A stretch of DNA of 64,000 nt from Streptomyces coelicoflavus (GCF_003112555.1 NZ_BEWB01000011.1:186001-250000), one strand, 5' to 3'; numbered from the stretch's first letter, positions 49,142-58,589 are shown. A program made the numbers and translations. Notes: generated by a model from the letters alone, not told the origin.

Positions 49142-50589
49142 CCACGCAGAACTGCGCCGAGTGCGGAACCCGCGCGGAACCGGGCCAGTCCTTCTGCGAC
49201 GCGTGCGGCGCCGTACTCAGCTGGGAGCAGGCGGGCGCCGCACGCACCGCGCAGCCCGCGGCCGCCACGTCCGATCGGGGCCCCGCCTTCGACGCCTTCG
49301 GCGGCGCGGGCGTACCCCCGGCCCGCACCGGCCGCCCGGCCCCGGCCTCCGCCGCGGACGGCACCGCCGAACCGTCGACGGGAACCATCGGGGACAACCC
49401 GACCCTGCCCCAGCCGCGCCGCACGGCTGGCGCCGCGGGCACCCCGGACACCGGCGGCACGGCCGCCCCGGGGGACACCCCGGGCGACCCGGACCGGGCG
49501 GCGGGCTCCGCCGACCGGTCCGGCCAGCCGGGTCAGGCGGCGCAGGCGGGTCAGGCCGGTCAGCCGGGGACGACCGCCGGGAACGGCGCACCCGCCACCG
49601 ACGAAACGGCCCCCACCGCCCCGGTGCCCGCCGCGGCGGCAGCCCCCGCCCCGGCCCCCGCTCCGAACGCCCTCAGCGACACCATGTCCGACCGGGCCCG
49701 CTCCCTCCTCGTCCCGGTCGCCGACCCCGAGGCCCCGGCCCCGACGCCTCCCCCGGCCGTCGCCCCGGTCCTGCCCGGCCGCCCCGACGCGGACCGCCCC
49801 CAGGTCCGCGCCCCTGGCCACCAGCCCGACATCGCCAACGGCCCGCCCTGCCCCTGGTGTTCCACCCCCAACCGCCCCGACCGCCACTACTGCGCCCGCT
49901 GCGCCATGCCCCTGGTCGCGAGCGGCGACCAGGCCACCGTGCGCGCCCCTTGGTGGCGCCGGCTCTTCGGCGGACGGCGCCGCGAAACCCCGTGGGCCGG
50001 CGACCGCCCCCGCCTGCGCCGCGTCTTCGACCGCATCGGCACCTGGATCACCGTCGCCGTCCTGGCCACCCTGGCCGTCCTCGGCTTCATGTACATCCCC
50101 GACGGCATCCAGAACACCCGCGACCACTTCGCCAAGCGCGCCCCCGTCTCCCCCGACGGCATCAAGGCCTCGCGCTCCTTCCCCGGCCACGACCCGAAGC
50201 TCCTCGTCGACAAGCTCAGCAACACCTGGTGGGGCCCCGGCATCACGGAGTCCGGCCAGGGCCAGTGGATCGAGGCCACCTTCACCGAACCGACCCGCCT
50301 GCTGGACGTGATCATCACCCCCGGCGTCTCCTCCAGCGCCAACAAACTGCAGGAATCCGCCCTGCCGCACCGCATCAAGGCGACGATCACCATGAAGGAC
50401 GGCTCGATCAAGACCCGCGATCTCACCCTCGACCAGGGCGCCGGCGGCCAGCGACGCCCGTTCCGCGTCGGCGAGGTCACCAAGGTCCGCTTCACCATCG
50501 AATCCGCCCACGCGGCGTCCGCCGAAAAGCAGGTCGCCATCGCCGAGATCGAGTTCTTCGGCCCCTCCAGCGCCAACCGGTCCTCCTGA
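49138..50589 (+). CDS. cisA: CisA-like membrane protein with two zinc ribbons and discoidin-like domain
   Basis: The 483-residue protein has a zinc ribbon at Cys6/9/20/23 (CAEC...CDAC), a long disordered Ala/Pro/Gly linker (30-235) and a second ribbon at Cys238/241/252/255 (CPWC...CARC). A basic stretch, one membrane helix (about 302-320) and a C-terminal F5/8 C-like beta-sandwich (340-475; LSNTWWGPGITESGQGQWIE) follow. Published work in S. coelicolor describes CisA as the membrane protein that recruits cytoplasmic CIS particles to the membrane before firing. Order, position as last gene and architecture fit. Confidence 0.87.
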   Translation: MTTQNCAECGTRAEPGQSFCDACGAVLSWEQAGAARTAQPAAATSDRGPAFDAFGGAGVPPARTGRPAPASAADGTAEPSTGTIGDNPTLPQPRRTAGAAGTPDTGGTAAPGDTPGDPDRAAGSADRSGQPGQAAQAGQAGQPGTTAGNGAPATDETAPTAPVPAAAAAPAPAPAPNALSDTMSDRARSLLVPVADPEAPAPTPPPAVAPVLPGRPDADRPQVRAPGHQPDIANGPPCPWCSTPNRPDRHYCARCAMPLVASGDQATVRAPWWRRLFGGRRRETPWAGDRPRLRRVFDRIGTWITVAVLATLAVLGFMYIPDGIQNTRDHFAKRAPVSPDGIKASRSFPGHDPKLLVDKLSNTWWGPGITESGQGQWIEATFTEPTRLLDVIITPGVSSSANKLQESALPHRIKATITMKDGSIKTRDLTLDQGAGGQRRPFRVGEVTKVRFTIESAHAASAEKQVAIAEIEFFGPSSANRSS

Positions 50590-50590
50590 C

Positions 50591-50650
50591 CCGTCCGGGG
50601 CCCCGCTGACCCGTCCGGGGCCCCGCCGGCCCGTCCGGGGCCCCGCCACG
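50591..50650 (+). repeat. Three tandem 20-bp repeats after cisA
   Basis: CCGTCCGGGGCCCCGC plus four variable bases is repeated three times directly after the cisA stop. The repeats contain self-complementary GGGGCCCC and run into a terminator-like hairpin. Confidence 0.85.
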
Positions 50651-50679
50651 GGACGGCGTTCCCGAACCGGCGGGGCCCC
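50637..50679 (+). terminator. Hairpin terminator of the CIS structural operon
   Basis: GGGGCCCCGCC (50637-50647) pairs with GGCGGGGCCCC (50669-50679) around a 21-base loop. No U-tract follows, as usual in Streptomyces. It lies 48 bases after the last CIS gene. Confidence 0.6.
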
Positions 50680-50762
50680 GCACCCACCCGGGAACAGCCG
50701 GGCCCCCACCCGAACGGACGCCACACCAGGCGCCTCACGCCGGGCCGCCAGAGGCTGAGGCC

Positions 50763-52412
50763 ATGCCCACAGCACGAGCGATATCCACCGCCGTCCTGCT
50801 GTCCACGGCCACCCTGCTCGCCTCCTCCCTGACGGCCTGCGCGCCCACGGACCAGGAGCGCGACCGGCAACGCGGCACCGGCGGCACCACGACCGACGCA
50901 CAGGCCCTGACCAACCTCCGCGACCAGTCCCTGGACTGGCGGGCCTGCCCCGCCCCCTCCCCCGCCCAGGGCGGCGGCGAGGCCCCCGCGGCGCTCCCCG
51001 ACGGCACCCGGTGGCAGTGCGCCACCCTGCGCACGCCGTTGGACTGGAAGAACCCCTCCGGCGAGTCCATGGACCTCGCGCTGATCCGGGCCCGCTCCAG
51101 CGGCACCCCGGACGACCGGATCGGCTCCCTCCTCTTCAACTTCGGCGGCCCCGGCGGCTCCGGCGTCGCCACCCTTCCCGGCCTCGCCCCCGACTACGAG
51201 AAGCTCCGCACCCGCTACGACCTCGTCAGCTTCGACCCGCGCGGCGTCGGCGACAGCAGCGGCGTCCGCTGCCTCGACGCCGGCCTCCCCGACGAGGACG
51301 AGATCGACCAGACCCCCGACGACGGCGGCGACGAGACCAACGCCCTCGTCCGGTTCAACCGCGAAACGGCGGCCGCCTGCGAGAAGAACTCCGGCGACGT
51401 CCTCCCGTACGTCGGCACCACCCAGGCCGCCCAGGACATGGACCTGCTGCGCCACGTCCTCGGCGACGACAAGCTCCACTACTTCGGCATCTCCTACGGC
51501 ACCGAACTCGGCGGCGTCTACGCCCACTTGTTCCCGGACCACGTCGGCCGCGCCGTACTCGACGGCGTCGTCGACCCCACCCACGACGCCATGGAGGAAG
51601 CCCTCGCCCAGGCCGGCGGCTTCCAGCTCGCCTTCGAGCACTTCGCCGCCTGGTGCGCCCGGCAGGGCTGCACGCTCGGCGACGACGCCGAGGACATCGT
51701 GGACCTCACCCTCGACCTCGAGGAAACCCTCGACGACACCCCGCTCCCCACCCCCGACGGCGGCGAAGTCGACGGCGACGCCCTCATCGGGGCCATCACC
51801 GGCGCCCTCTACCGCCAGGACTACTGGCCCGCCCTCCGCGTCGGCCTGGAGGCGGTCACCGACGACAACGGCGAGGTCCTGGAGGACCTCGCCGAAGCCC
51901 TCGGCCAGCACGGCGGCAAGGGCGGTACCGACGACGACACGACCGACGACACGACCGACGAGCAGAGCAACGAGGACGACGCCTTCCGCGCCATCACCTG
52001 CGACGACTCCAGCAGCCGCTACACCGTCGCCGACGTGCGGTCCCGCCTCCCGGACTTCCTCGAAGCCTCCCCCCTCTTCGGCCCCGGCCTCGCCTGGTCC
52101 GCCCTCACCTGCGACGGCTGGCCGGTCCCCGGCGCCGCCCCGCACCCCGAGGTCGGCGCCCCCGGCGCACCCCCCGTCCTCCTCGTCGGCAACACCGGCG
52201 ACCCCGCCACCCCGTACGAGGGCGCCGCCCGCATGGCGGAACGCCTTGGCGAGAAGGTGGGCGTGGAGCTGACCTACGAGGGCGAGGGCCACGGCGCCTA
52301 CGACAGCGGCAACACGTGCGTCCAGAACACCGTCGACGCGTACCTGCTCGACGGCAGGCTCCCCGCCCCCGGCACGGTCTGCGAGGCGGAGCCGCTTCCG
52401 GAGGGCAAGTAG
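50763..52412 (+). CDS. Secreted alpha/beta-hydrolase, tripeptidyl aminopeptidase-like lipoprotein
   Basis: The 549-residue precursor has a lipoprotein signal ending LASSLTAC. The alpha/beta-hydrolase fold shows FNFGGPGGSGVAT (oxyanion loop), VSFDPRGVGDSSG, nucleophile GISYGTELGG, LVGNTGDPATPYEG (Asp) and GEGHGAYDSGNTC (His), with the TAP C-terminal signature. This S33 family (Tap, SlpD, SlpE) removes tripeptides from secreted proteins. An acidic repeat (TDDDTTDDTTDEQSNEDD, about 391-408) interrupts the fold in a loop. It is not part of the CIS operon, from which a hairpin separates it. Confidence 0.9.
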   Translation: MPTARAISTAVLLSTATLLASSLTACAPTDQERDRQRGTGGTTTDAQALTNLRDQSLDWRACPAPSPAQGGGEAPAALPDGTRWQCATLRTPLDWKNPSGESMDLALIRARSSGTPDDRIGSLLFNFGGPGGSGVATLPGLAPDYEKLRTRYDLVSFDPRGVGDSSGVRCLDAGLPDEDEIDQTPDDGGDETNALVRFNRETAAACEKNSGDVLPYVGTTQAAQDMDLLRHVLGDDKLHYFGISYGTELGGVYAHLFPDHVGRAVLDGVVDPTHDAMEEALAQAGGFQLAFEHFAAWCARQGCTLGDDAEDIVDLTLDLEETLDDTPLPTPDGGEVDGDALIGAITGALYRQDYWPALRVGLEAVTDDNGEVLEDLAEALGQHGGKGGTDDDTTDDTTDEQSNEDDAFRAITCDDSSSRYTVADVRSRLPDFLEASPLFGPGLAWSALTCDGWPVPGAAPHPEVGAPGAPPVLLVGNTGDPATPYEGAARMAERLGEKVGVELTYEGEGHGAYDSGNTCVQNTVDAYLLDGRLPAPGTVCEAEPLPEGK

Positions 52413-52437
52413 GCCCGACGCCGGACGCCTCATGCCG

Positions 52438-52470
52438 GACGCCCCCGCGATCCAGGATCGCGGGGGCGTC
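52438..52470. terminator. Hairpin terminator between the peptidase gene and tRNA-Thr
   Basis: Sixteen-base arms (52438-52453 and 52455-52470) form a very stable stem with an effective tri- to penta-nucleotide loop. It stops the rightward peptidase transcript and probably also the leftward tRNA transcript. Confidence 0.8.
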
Positions 52471-52495
52471 GTCGTACGTCGTCGTACCGGTGCGG

Positions 52496-52569
52496 AGCCC
52501 CCTGTCGGATTCGAACCGACGACCTACGCATTACAAGTGCGTTGCTCTGGCCATCTGAGCTAAGGAGGC
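52496..52569 (-). tRNA. tRNA-Thr (anticodon TGT)
   Basis: Seventy-four bases fold as a tRNA on the minus strand: acceptor stem GCCTCCT/AGGGGGC with one T-G pair, D-arm TAGCTCAGATGGC-type, anticodon stem ACGCA/TGCGT with loop CTTGTAA (anticodon TGT, reads ACA), and T-arm GTCGGTTCGAATCCGAC. The 3' CCA is not encoded (TCCG follows), as for many Streptomyces tRNAs. Confidence 0.95.
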
Positions 52570-52789
52570 ACGCGCGCGGCGGGCGCGCGCAGGCTGCTCC
52601 ACTGTACACAGAGCCCGGTGAACGGTGGAATTCGAAAATTTCGGCGAAATTCACAGACTCCCAGCTACTGACAGATCAGGTGAACGCCGGGTACCGTCCT
52701 GCTCAGCTTCACCCGTGTGGACTACACCACCACCTTCCTACAACGGATCGTCCGGCACGTTCCTGCCGGTAGAAGGGGGCCCATTCACC
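52570..52789. promoter_or_regulatory. msiK upstream region with AT-rich inverted repeat
   Basis: The region is AT-rich for this genome and holds AATTTCG-G-CGAAATT (52637-52651), a 15-base inverted repeat with a one-base centre. An AGAAGGGGG ribosome site lies before the ATG at 52790. The repeat may be an operator, but the regulator is unknown. Confidence 0.4.
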
Positions 52790-53926
<1,137 letters not shown>

Positions 53927-54004
53927 GCGGGGTCGCGCGGGGCAATCCCCCGCGAAACCCCCCGTTGAGAAACCACGCGACCGGGTGATTTCACCCGCGT
54001 TGAC

Positions 54005-54040
54005 GAAAAGAGCCCCGCGGCCTGCTGCGGGGCTCTTTTC
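54005..54040. terminator. Intrinsic terminator after msiK
   Basis: A 14-base perfect stem (54005-54018 with 54027-54040) and 8-base loop end in TCTTTTC. The flanking A-run makes it bidirectional. Confidence 0.85.
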
Positions 54041-54165
54041 GTTGTCGACAAATACCCCGGCACACCGGACGTTTCGACCCGTGTTCGTCAATCCATTACC
54101 GCGCCGAAGGCAACTCATCATCCCCCGATGGGGTGACTAAATGTCGCCAAATCATTACCGGGCGC

Positions 54166-54171
54166 TACCCT
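54166..54171 (+). promoter_or_regulatory. -10 box TACCCT for leaderless exported-protein gene
   Basis: TACCCT ends seven bases before GTG 54179 and no ribosome-binding site is present. Confidence 0.4.
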
Positions 54172-54178
54172 CACTCGC

Positions 54179-54637
54179 GTGAAGCACTCCGTGAAGCACT
54201 CCTCCACCCGACAGACGCGACGCGGCCGGGGCCCCGCCCACCGGATCGGCCGCTCTCTCGCCTTCGTCCTGCCCGTCGTCCTGGTGCTCTCCGGGACTCT
54301 CGCGGTCACCCGCGTCGACTGGTCCGGGGATCCCTCGGACTCGGTGCTCGCCGCGTCGGAGGCCTCGTCCTCCAAGGCGTCCTCCGCCCGCGCCCCGCAC
54401 CAGGTGCTCCGCGACCGGCTGCTGACCGAGCTCCAGGAGGAGGACCCGGGCGTCGCGCTCACCCACCTCCAGCAGGCGGTGAACGAGCGCCCGTCGCTGG
54501 CCGACCACTGCGCCACCATCGCCCGTGCGCTGGGCCGCGCCGCGGTGAAGGCGTACGGCCCGACGCGCGCCCAGTCGTACGCCCGCCCCGTCTGCGACAC
54601 CGCCTTCGCCTCGGGCGTCCTGGCCGCGCACGGCTGA
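54179..54637 (+). CDS. Small exported/membrane-anchored hypothetical protein
   Basis: The 152-residue protein has a basic N-terminus (RQTRRGRGPAHRIGR) followed by one hydrophobic helix (SLAFVLPVVLVLSGTLAVTR). The helix is either a signal or a signal-anchor. The outside part is helical, with HQVLRDRLLTELQEEDPGVA, and two cysteines (HCATIA, RPVCDTAF) could form a disulphide. I recognise no family. It lies between msiK and a sugar nucleotidyltransferase. Confidence 0.65.
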   Translation: MKHSVKHSSTRQTRRGRGPAHRIGRSLAFVLPVVLVLSGTLAVTRVDWSGDPSDSVLAASEASSSKASSARAPHQVLRDRLLTELQEEDPGVALTHLQQAVNERPSLADHCATIARALGRAAVKAYGPTRAQSYARPVCDTAFASGVLAAHG

Positions 54638-54667
54638 GCACCCTCCGGGGAGGGCCGGGGCGCCGCG

Positions 54668-54673
54668 TACAGT
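54668..54673 (+). promoter_or_regulatory. -10 box TACAGT for leaderless nucleotidyltransferase gene
   Basis: TACAGT ends six bases before ATG 54680, again fitting a leaderless transcript. Confidence 0.4.
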
Positions 54674-54679
54674 TCGGGC

Positions 54680-55417
54680 ATGACCGATCCGAACGCCGCG
54701 TCCCGCCGCCCCGTTCAAGCCGTCGTACTGGCCGGCGGGCAGGGTTCCCGGCTGCGCCCGTACACCGACGACCGGCCCAAGCCGATGGTCGAGATCCCGG
54801 GCACCGGGACTCCGATCATCGGCCACCAGCTCGCCTGGCTCGCCGAGGAGGGCGTCACCGACGTCGTGGTCTCCTGCGGCCATCTCGCCGAAGTCCTTCA
54901 GAAGTGGCTGGAGAGCGCCGACCTGCCGCTCTCCGTCACCACGGTCGTCGAGACCGAGCCCCTGGGCCGCGGCGGCGGCCTCAAGTACGCCGCCGCGCAC
55001 CTCCCGCACCCGGACCGGCCCTGGTACGCCACCAACGGCGACATCTGGACCCGTTTCTCGCTGCGCGACCTGGCCGACTTCCACGCCGAGCGGGACGCCG
55101 TGGCGACCCTCGCCCTGGCCCGCCCGCGGCTGCCGTGGGGCGCCGTGCAGACGGACGGCTTCGGCCACATCACCGACTTCATCGAGGCACCGCCGTCGAC
55201 GTTCGAGATCAACGCGGGCGTCTACGTCTTCTCGCCCGAGTTCGCCGCGATGCTCCCGGAGCGCGGCGACCACGAGCGCACCACCTTCCCCCGCCTGGCC
55301 CGCGAACGCCGCTTGGCCGGCTTCCCGATCCCCCAGGGCTCCTACTGGCGCGCGATCGACACGGCGAAGGACCTGACGGAGGCGGCCAGGGAGCTGGAGG
55401 CGCTGGGCGGCCGCTGA
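54680..55417 (+). CDS. Sugar nucleotidyltransferase (NDP-hexose pyrophosphorylase family)
   Basis: The 245-residue protein has AVVLAGGQGSRLRPYTDDRPKP (the LxGGxGxRLxPLTxxxPKP nucleotide loop), VEIPGTGTPIIGHQL, TNGDIWTRF (metal-binding Asp) and PSTFEINAGVYVFSPEF. It would join a sugar-1-phosphate to NMP to make an NDP-sugar. It is shorter than GlmU or RmlA and resembles mannose-1-phosphate guanylyltransferase-like proteins. Sugar and nucleotide cannot be named from sequence. Confidence 0.87.
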   Translation: MTDPNAASRRPVQAVVLAGGQGSRLRPYTDDRPKPMVEIPGTGTPIIGHQLAWLAEEGVTDVVVSCGHLAEVLQKWLESADLPLSVTTVVETEPLGRGGGLKYAAAHLPHPDRPWYATNGDIWTRFSLRDLADFHAERDAVATLALARPRLPWGAVQTDGFGHITDFIEAPPSTFEINAGVYVFSPEFAAMLPERGDHERTTFPRLARERRLAGFPIPQGSYWRAIDTAKDLTEAARELEALGGR

Positions 55418-55452
55418 GGGGCCTGCACGGTCCTGCCCGGGCGTGCGCCGCC

Positions 55453-55560
55453 TCAGAAGCCCAGGTAGGTGATCTGGACGACGCAAACGCGTTCGTCCCG
55501 CACGACGATCTGGTACGTGAACATCCCACCGACGTCGCGAGGCGGCGGGGATGCGGGCCG
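55453..55560 (-). pseudogene. Possible C-terminal remnant of a ParE/RelE-like toxin
   Basis: The minus frame ends FTYQIVVRDERVCVVQITYL followed by GF and a stop, with RDVGG before it. That pattern of two beta-strands resembles the end of RelE/ParE toxins. Upstream of about 55560 the frame has no recognisable coding sequence, so at most a fragment remains. It overlaps the DUF397 remnant on the other strand. The assignment is tentative. Confidence 0.25.
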
Positions 55561-55729
55561 GCGACTTCGGAGTGGCGGTCGGGTACACGAGGGCGACTCC
55601 TGCGTGGAGATCGCGACAGCACCCCGCACCTTCCGCGTCCGCGACTCCAAGCACACGGCGGGCCCCCGGCCGGCCCTCGCGCCGGGCACGTGGACGCGCT
55701 TCGTGGCGTACGCCGCGTCGGAGCGCTGA
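55469..55729 (+). pseudogene. DUF397-like protein with degenerate or frameshifted N-terminus
   Basis: The C-terminal half reads GDSCVEIATAPRTFRVRDSK followed by PALAPGTWTRFVAYA, a clear DUF397 match. The expected N-terminal WRKSSYSGG segment is absent in this frame, but WRSG appears just upstream in another frame (around 55570), so a small indel probably broke the gene. DUF397 proteins usually pair with an XRE regulator in developmental modules; none is adjacent. No plausible start beyond GTG 55469 is seen. Confidence 0.5.
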
Positions 55730-55742
55730 CGGACCACCGACG

Positions 55743-55781
55743 CGCGCCCTGCACCCCGTTGTGGCCGGGGCGCAGGGCGCG
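55743..55781. terminator. Hairpin terminator after the DoxX-family gene
   Basis: Sixteen-base arms (55743-55758 and 55766-55781) pair with one mismatch around a 7-base loop, 13 bases from the DoxX stop. Confidence 0.75.
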
Positions 55782-55793
55782 AACGCGTGGGGG

Positions 55794-57527
55794 CTAGCCC
55801 AGGAGGCCGCCCACCAGGCGGCCGCCCGGCTCTCCGGTGGACGACGAGTCGCCGCCGCCGTCGCCGCTCCCGGTGCCGCCCGTGGAGCCACCGCCGCCGC
55901 TGCCGCCGGTCGAGGTGCCGCCCGACGTCGGTCCCGCCGTGGTGCTCGGCGCCTGGCCGGCCGGGGAGGACTGCCGGGGCGGGGCCTGGCCCGTGGTGCC
56001 CTGGGTCTGGCTGGGCGTGCCGCCGCCGGTGGCGGTACCGCTGCTGTCGCGGGTCGCTCCCGGGGTGCTCGAGCCGTCCTTCGCGGGGGCCGACGCGCCC
56101 CCGGTCGCGCCCTGGGTGGGCGACGCGGAGGCCTCCGGGGACGAGGGCTTCGGCTTGCTGCTGCCGGGCTCCTGCGGGAGCGGGGAGCCGGGCAGTTCGT
56201 TGCGCGGGGCCTCGCCGGGCCCGGGGACGACCACGCGGTCGGCGTCCCGGACGGCACCGCCGAGGACGGAGCCGACGAGGAGGGTGACCCCGGCGACGAG
56301 GAAGGTGATGAGCGCGCCGCGGCGCAGGACGTAGCGGCGCAGGTCCCAGATGTCGGAGTGGGGGCCGAGCCGGCGCCAGGCACTGCTCGCGAGCCGGCCG
56401 TCCACCGAGTAGACGGGTGCGCCGGCGATGATCAGCGGGGACCAGGCGGCGAGGTAGATGATGTCGGGCGCGTCGTAGACCGGGACGCTCTTCCAGCTGA
56501 CGGTGACGAGGAGCGCGGCGGACAGGCCGGCGCCGATGACGGCGGCCACGCGCTGCCAGCAGCCGAGGACGGTCAGGACGCCCACCAGTACCTGGAGGAA
56601 GGCGATGACCAGCCCGGCGCCCACGGGGTGGGCCAGGGCGAACTGGCGCAGCGGCTCGGCGACGTCCCAGGGGTGCAGGGTGTTGAGCCACTTGACCATG
56701 GAGCCGCGTTCGCCGCCGTCGAAGTAGACGGGGTCGCAGAGCTTGCCCATGCCGGCGTAGATGGAGATGAAGCCGAGGAAGACCCGCAGGGGCAGCAGGA
56801 CGACGCCGAGGTTCATGCGGCGGCCGGGGAAGTAGGCGTGCCGCGCCGGGTCGTCGCTGCGGCGCCTGGTGCGGGGCTCGCCCCGGTCCGCGCCGCCGTC
56901 GCCGTAACCGTCGGGGCCGTAGCCGTCGCCGCGGTGGCCGTCGGTGCCCGTCCCGAAGTCCTGGGTGCCGTAGGCGGCTTCGTCGTAGGCGGGCTCGTCG
57001 TAGGCGCTGCCGACGGTGCGCATGGCGGGCAGCAGCCGGGTGCCGTCGGGGACGGGACCGCGCTGGGCGCCGACGAGGGGGGTCTCGAGCGTCTCGGTGG
57101 CGGGACCGTCGTCGTAGTCGAGGGGGCCGCCGCCGAGGTCGACCCGGGGGATGACCTGGGTGGCCCCGGCGTCGGCGGCCGGGTCGTCCGTGTGGTGGCC
57201 GGCGCCCGCGCGCACCGCCTGGAGCAGCCGGTGTGCGCCGGTGTCGTCCGGGTCGGAGCGCCCGCTCCACACGACGGCGCGGCGGCGGCCCGCGGCCGGG
57301 GCGGCGGGCATGCGGGCGGTGTTCTGGGTGGCGCTCAGGTGCCGCGCGATCCGCGGGGACTGGGTCCGCCCGGCGGCGGCACCGAACTGCACGCGGAAAC
57401 TCGCGTGGTTGACGATGACCTGGGCCGGATCGCTCGGCACCTTCACCATGCTCAGCGCGGGAGCGTCGTCGTATCCCGACGAGCGGTCCCCCGTGGGTGT
57501 GCGGGGTGTTCTGGTGTCCACACTCAT
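55794..57527 (-). CDS. DoxX family membrane protein with long disordered ends
   Basis: The 577-residue protein has a low-complexity N-terminus (1-235) with Asp/Tyr/Gly repeats. A DoxX-type membrane core follows (about 238-420; LGVVLLPLRVFLGFISIYAG, MGKLCDPVYF, VIAFLQVLVGVLTVLGCWQR), then one more helix and a Ser/Thr/Pro/Gly-rich C-terminal tail of about 130 residues (GGTSTGGSGGGGSTGGTGSG) that is probably outside. DoxX proteins are linked to quinone or thiol redox functions, but this one is uncharacterised. It is a strongly conserved neighbour of rlmB and cysS in Streptomyces. Confidence 0.82.
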   Translation of the reverse strand: MSVDTRTPRTPTGDRSSGYDDAPALSMVKVPSDPAQVIVNHASFRVQFGAAAGRTQSPRIARHLSATQNTARMPAAPAAGRRRAVVWSGRSDPDDTGAHRLLQAVRAGAGHHTDDPAADAGATQVIPRVDLGGGPLDYDDGPATETLETPLVGAQRGPVPDGTRLLPAMRTVGSAYDEPAYDEAAYGTQDFGTGTDGHRGDGYGPDGYGDGGADRGEPRTRRRSDDPARHAYFPGRRMNLGVVLLPLRVFLGFISIYAGMGKLCDPVYFDGGERGSMVKWLNTLHPWDVAEPLRQFALAHPVGAGLVIAFLQVLVGVLTVLGCWQRVAAVIGAGLSAALLVTVSWKSVPVYDAPDIIYLAAWSPLIIAGAPVYSVDGRLASSAWRRLGPHSDIWDLRRYVLRRGALITFLVAGVTLLVGSVLGGAVRDADRVVVPGPGEAPRNELPGSPLPQEPGSSKPKPSSPEASASPTQGATGGASAPAKDGSSTPGATRDSSGTATGGGTPSQTQGTTGQAPPRQSSPAGQAPSTTAGPTSGGTSTGGSGGGGSTGGTGSGDGGGDSSSTGEPGGRLVGGLLG

Positions 57528-57644
57528 CTAACCGAGTGATGTGTCGTTAGGACACTGCCTTGACCGCCCCGATCTGTCCGGACCGCGTCAAGCATGTCCG
57601 GACAGCCTCGAACACCCCGTTTGGGTTATCCAGCGAACACCTGT

Positions 57645-58589
57645 TCAGGAGCGCCGACGCGCCGCCTCGTACAGCACGATCCCCGCCGCCACACCGGCGT
57701 TGAGGGACTCGGCGCCGCCCGGCATCGGAATGCGCACCCGGAAGTCGCACGTCTCGCCGACGAGCCGCGAGAGCCCCTTGCCCTCGCTGCCGACGACGAT
57801 GACCACGGGGCCGTCGAGGGCCGCCAGGTCGCCGAGTTCGGCCTCGCCGTCGGCGGCGAGGCCGACGACCGTGATGCCGGCCTTCTGGTACGTCTCCAGC
57901 GCCCGCGTGAGGTTGGTGGCGCGGGCCACCGGCGTACGGGCGGCCGTACCGGCGGACGTCTTCCAGGCGCCCGCGGTCATGCCGGCCGCGCGCCGCTCGG
58001 GCACGACGACGCCGTGGCCGCCGAAGGCGGAGACGGAGCGGACGACGGCGCCCAGGTTGCGCGGGTCGGTCACGCCGTCGAGGGCGACGATCAGCGGGTC
58101 CGCGCCCTCGTCGTGGGCGGCGGCGACCAGGTCCTCGGGGTGCGCGTACTCGTACGGCGGCACCTGGAGCACGAGCCCCTGGTGGTTCAGCCCGTTGGTC
58201 ATCCGGTCCAGCTCGGGACGCGGCGCCTCCATCAGGTTGATCCCGCCGCGCTCGGCGGCGAGCTGGAGGGCCTCGCGCACCCGCTCGTCGTTGTCGATGA
58301 ACTGCTGGACGTAGAGCGTGGAGGCGGGCACGCCCTCGCGCAGTGCCTCGTAGACGGGGTTGCGGCCGACGACCAGCTCGGACGTCGAGCGGCCACCGCC
58401 GCGCCGCTGCTGCGGGCGGCCGCCGGTGGCGCGGCGCGCCTTGGCGTTGGCGGCACGCTGCTTGGCGTGTCCCTTGCGCATCTCGGCGGGGGGCGTCGGC
58501 CCCTTGCCTTCCAGGCCCCGGCGTCGCTTGCCGCCGCTGCCGACCTGCGCGCCCTTCTTGCCGGACATGCGGCGGTTGTTCGCGGCCAT
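57645..58589 (-). CDS. rlmB: 23S rRNA (guanosine-2'-O-)-methyltransferase RlmB
   Basis: The 314-residue protein has a basic Gly-rich N-terminal tail (1-70), an L30e-like RNA-binding domain (ELVVGRNPVYEALREGVPAS) and a SpoU/TrmH SAM-binding trefoil knot (IVALDGVTDPRNLGAVVRSV, VIVVGSEGKGLSRLVGETCD, IPMPGGAESLNAGVAAGIVL). It methylates the 2'-OH of a guanosine in 23S rRNA. The start MAANNRRMSGKKG is typical of Streptomyces RlmB; the upstream extension is not conserved coding sequence. Confidence 0.93.
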   Translation of the reverse strand: MAANNRRMSGKKGAQVGSGGKRRRGLEGKGPTPPAEMRKGHAKQRAANAKARRATGGRPQQRRGGGRSTSELVVGRNPVYEALREGVPASTLYVQQFIDNDERVREALQLAAERGGINLMEAPRPELDRMTNGLNHQGLVLQVPPYEYAHPEDLVAAAHDEGADPLIVALDGVTDPRNLGAVVRSVSAFGGHGVVVPERRAAGMTAGAWKTSAGTAARTPVARATNLTRALETYQKAGITVVGLAADGEAELGDLAALDGPVVIVVGSEGKGLSRLVGETCDFRVRIPMPGGAESLNAGVAAGIVLYEAARRRS

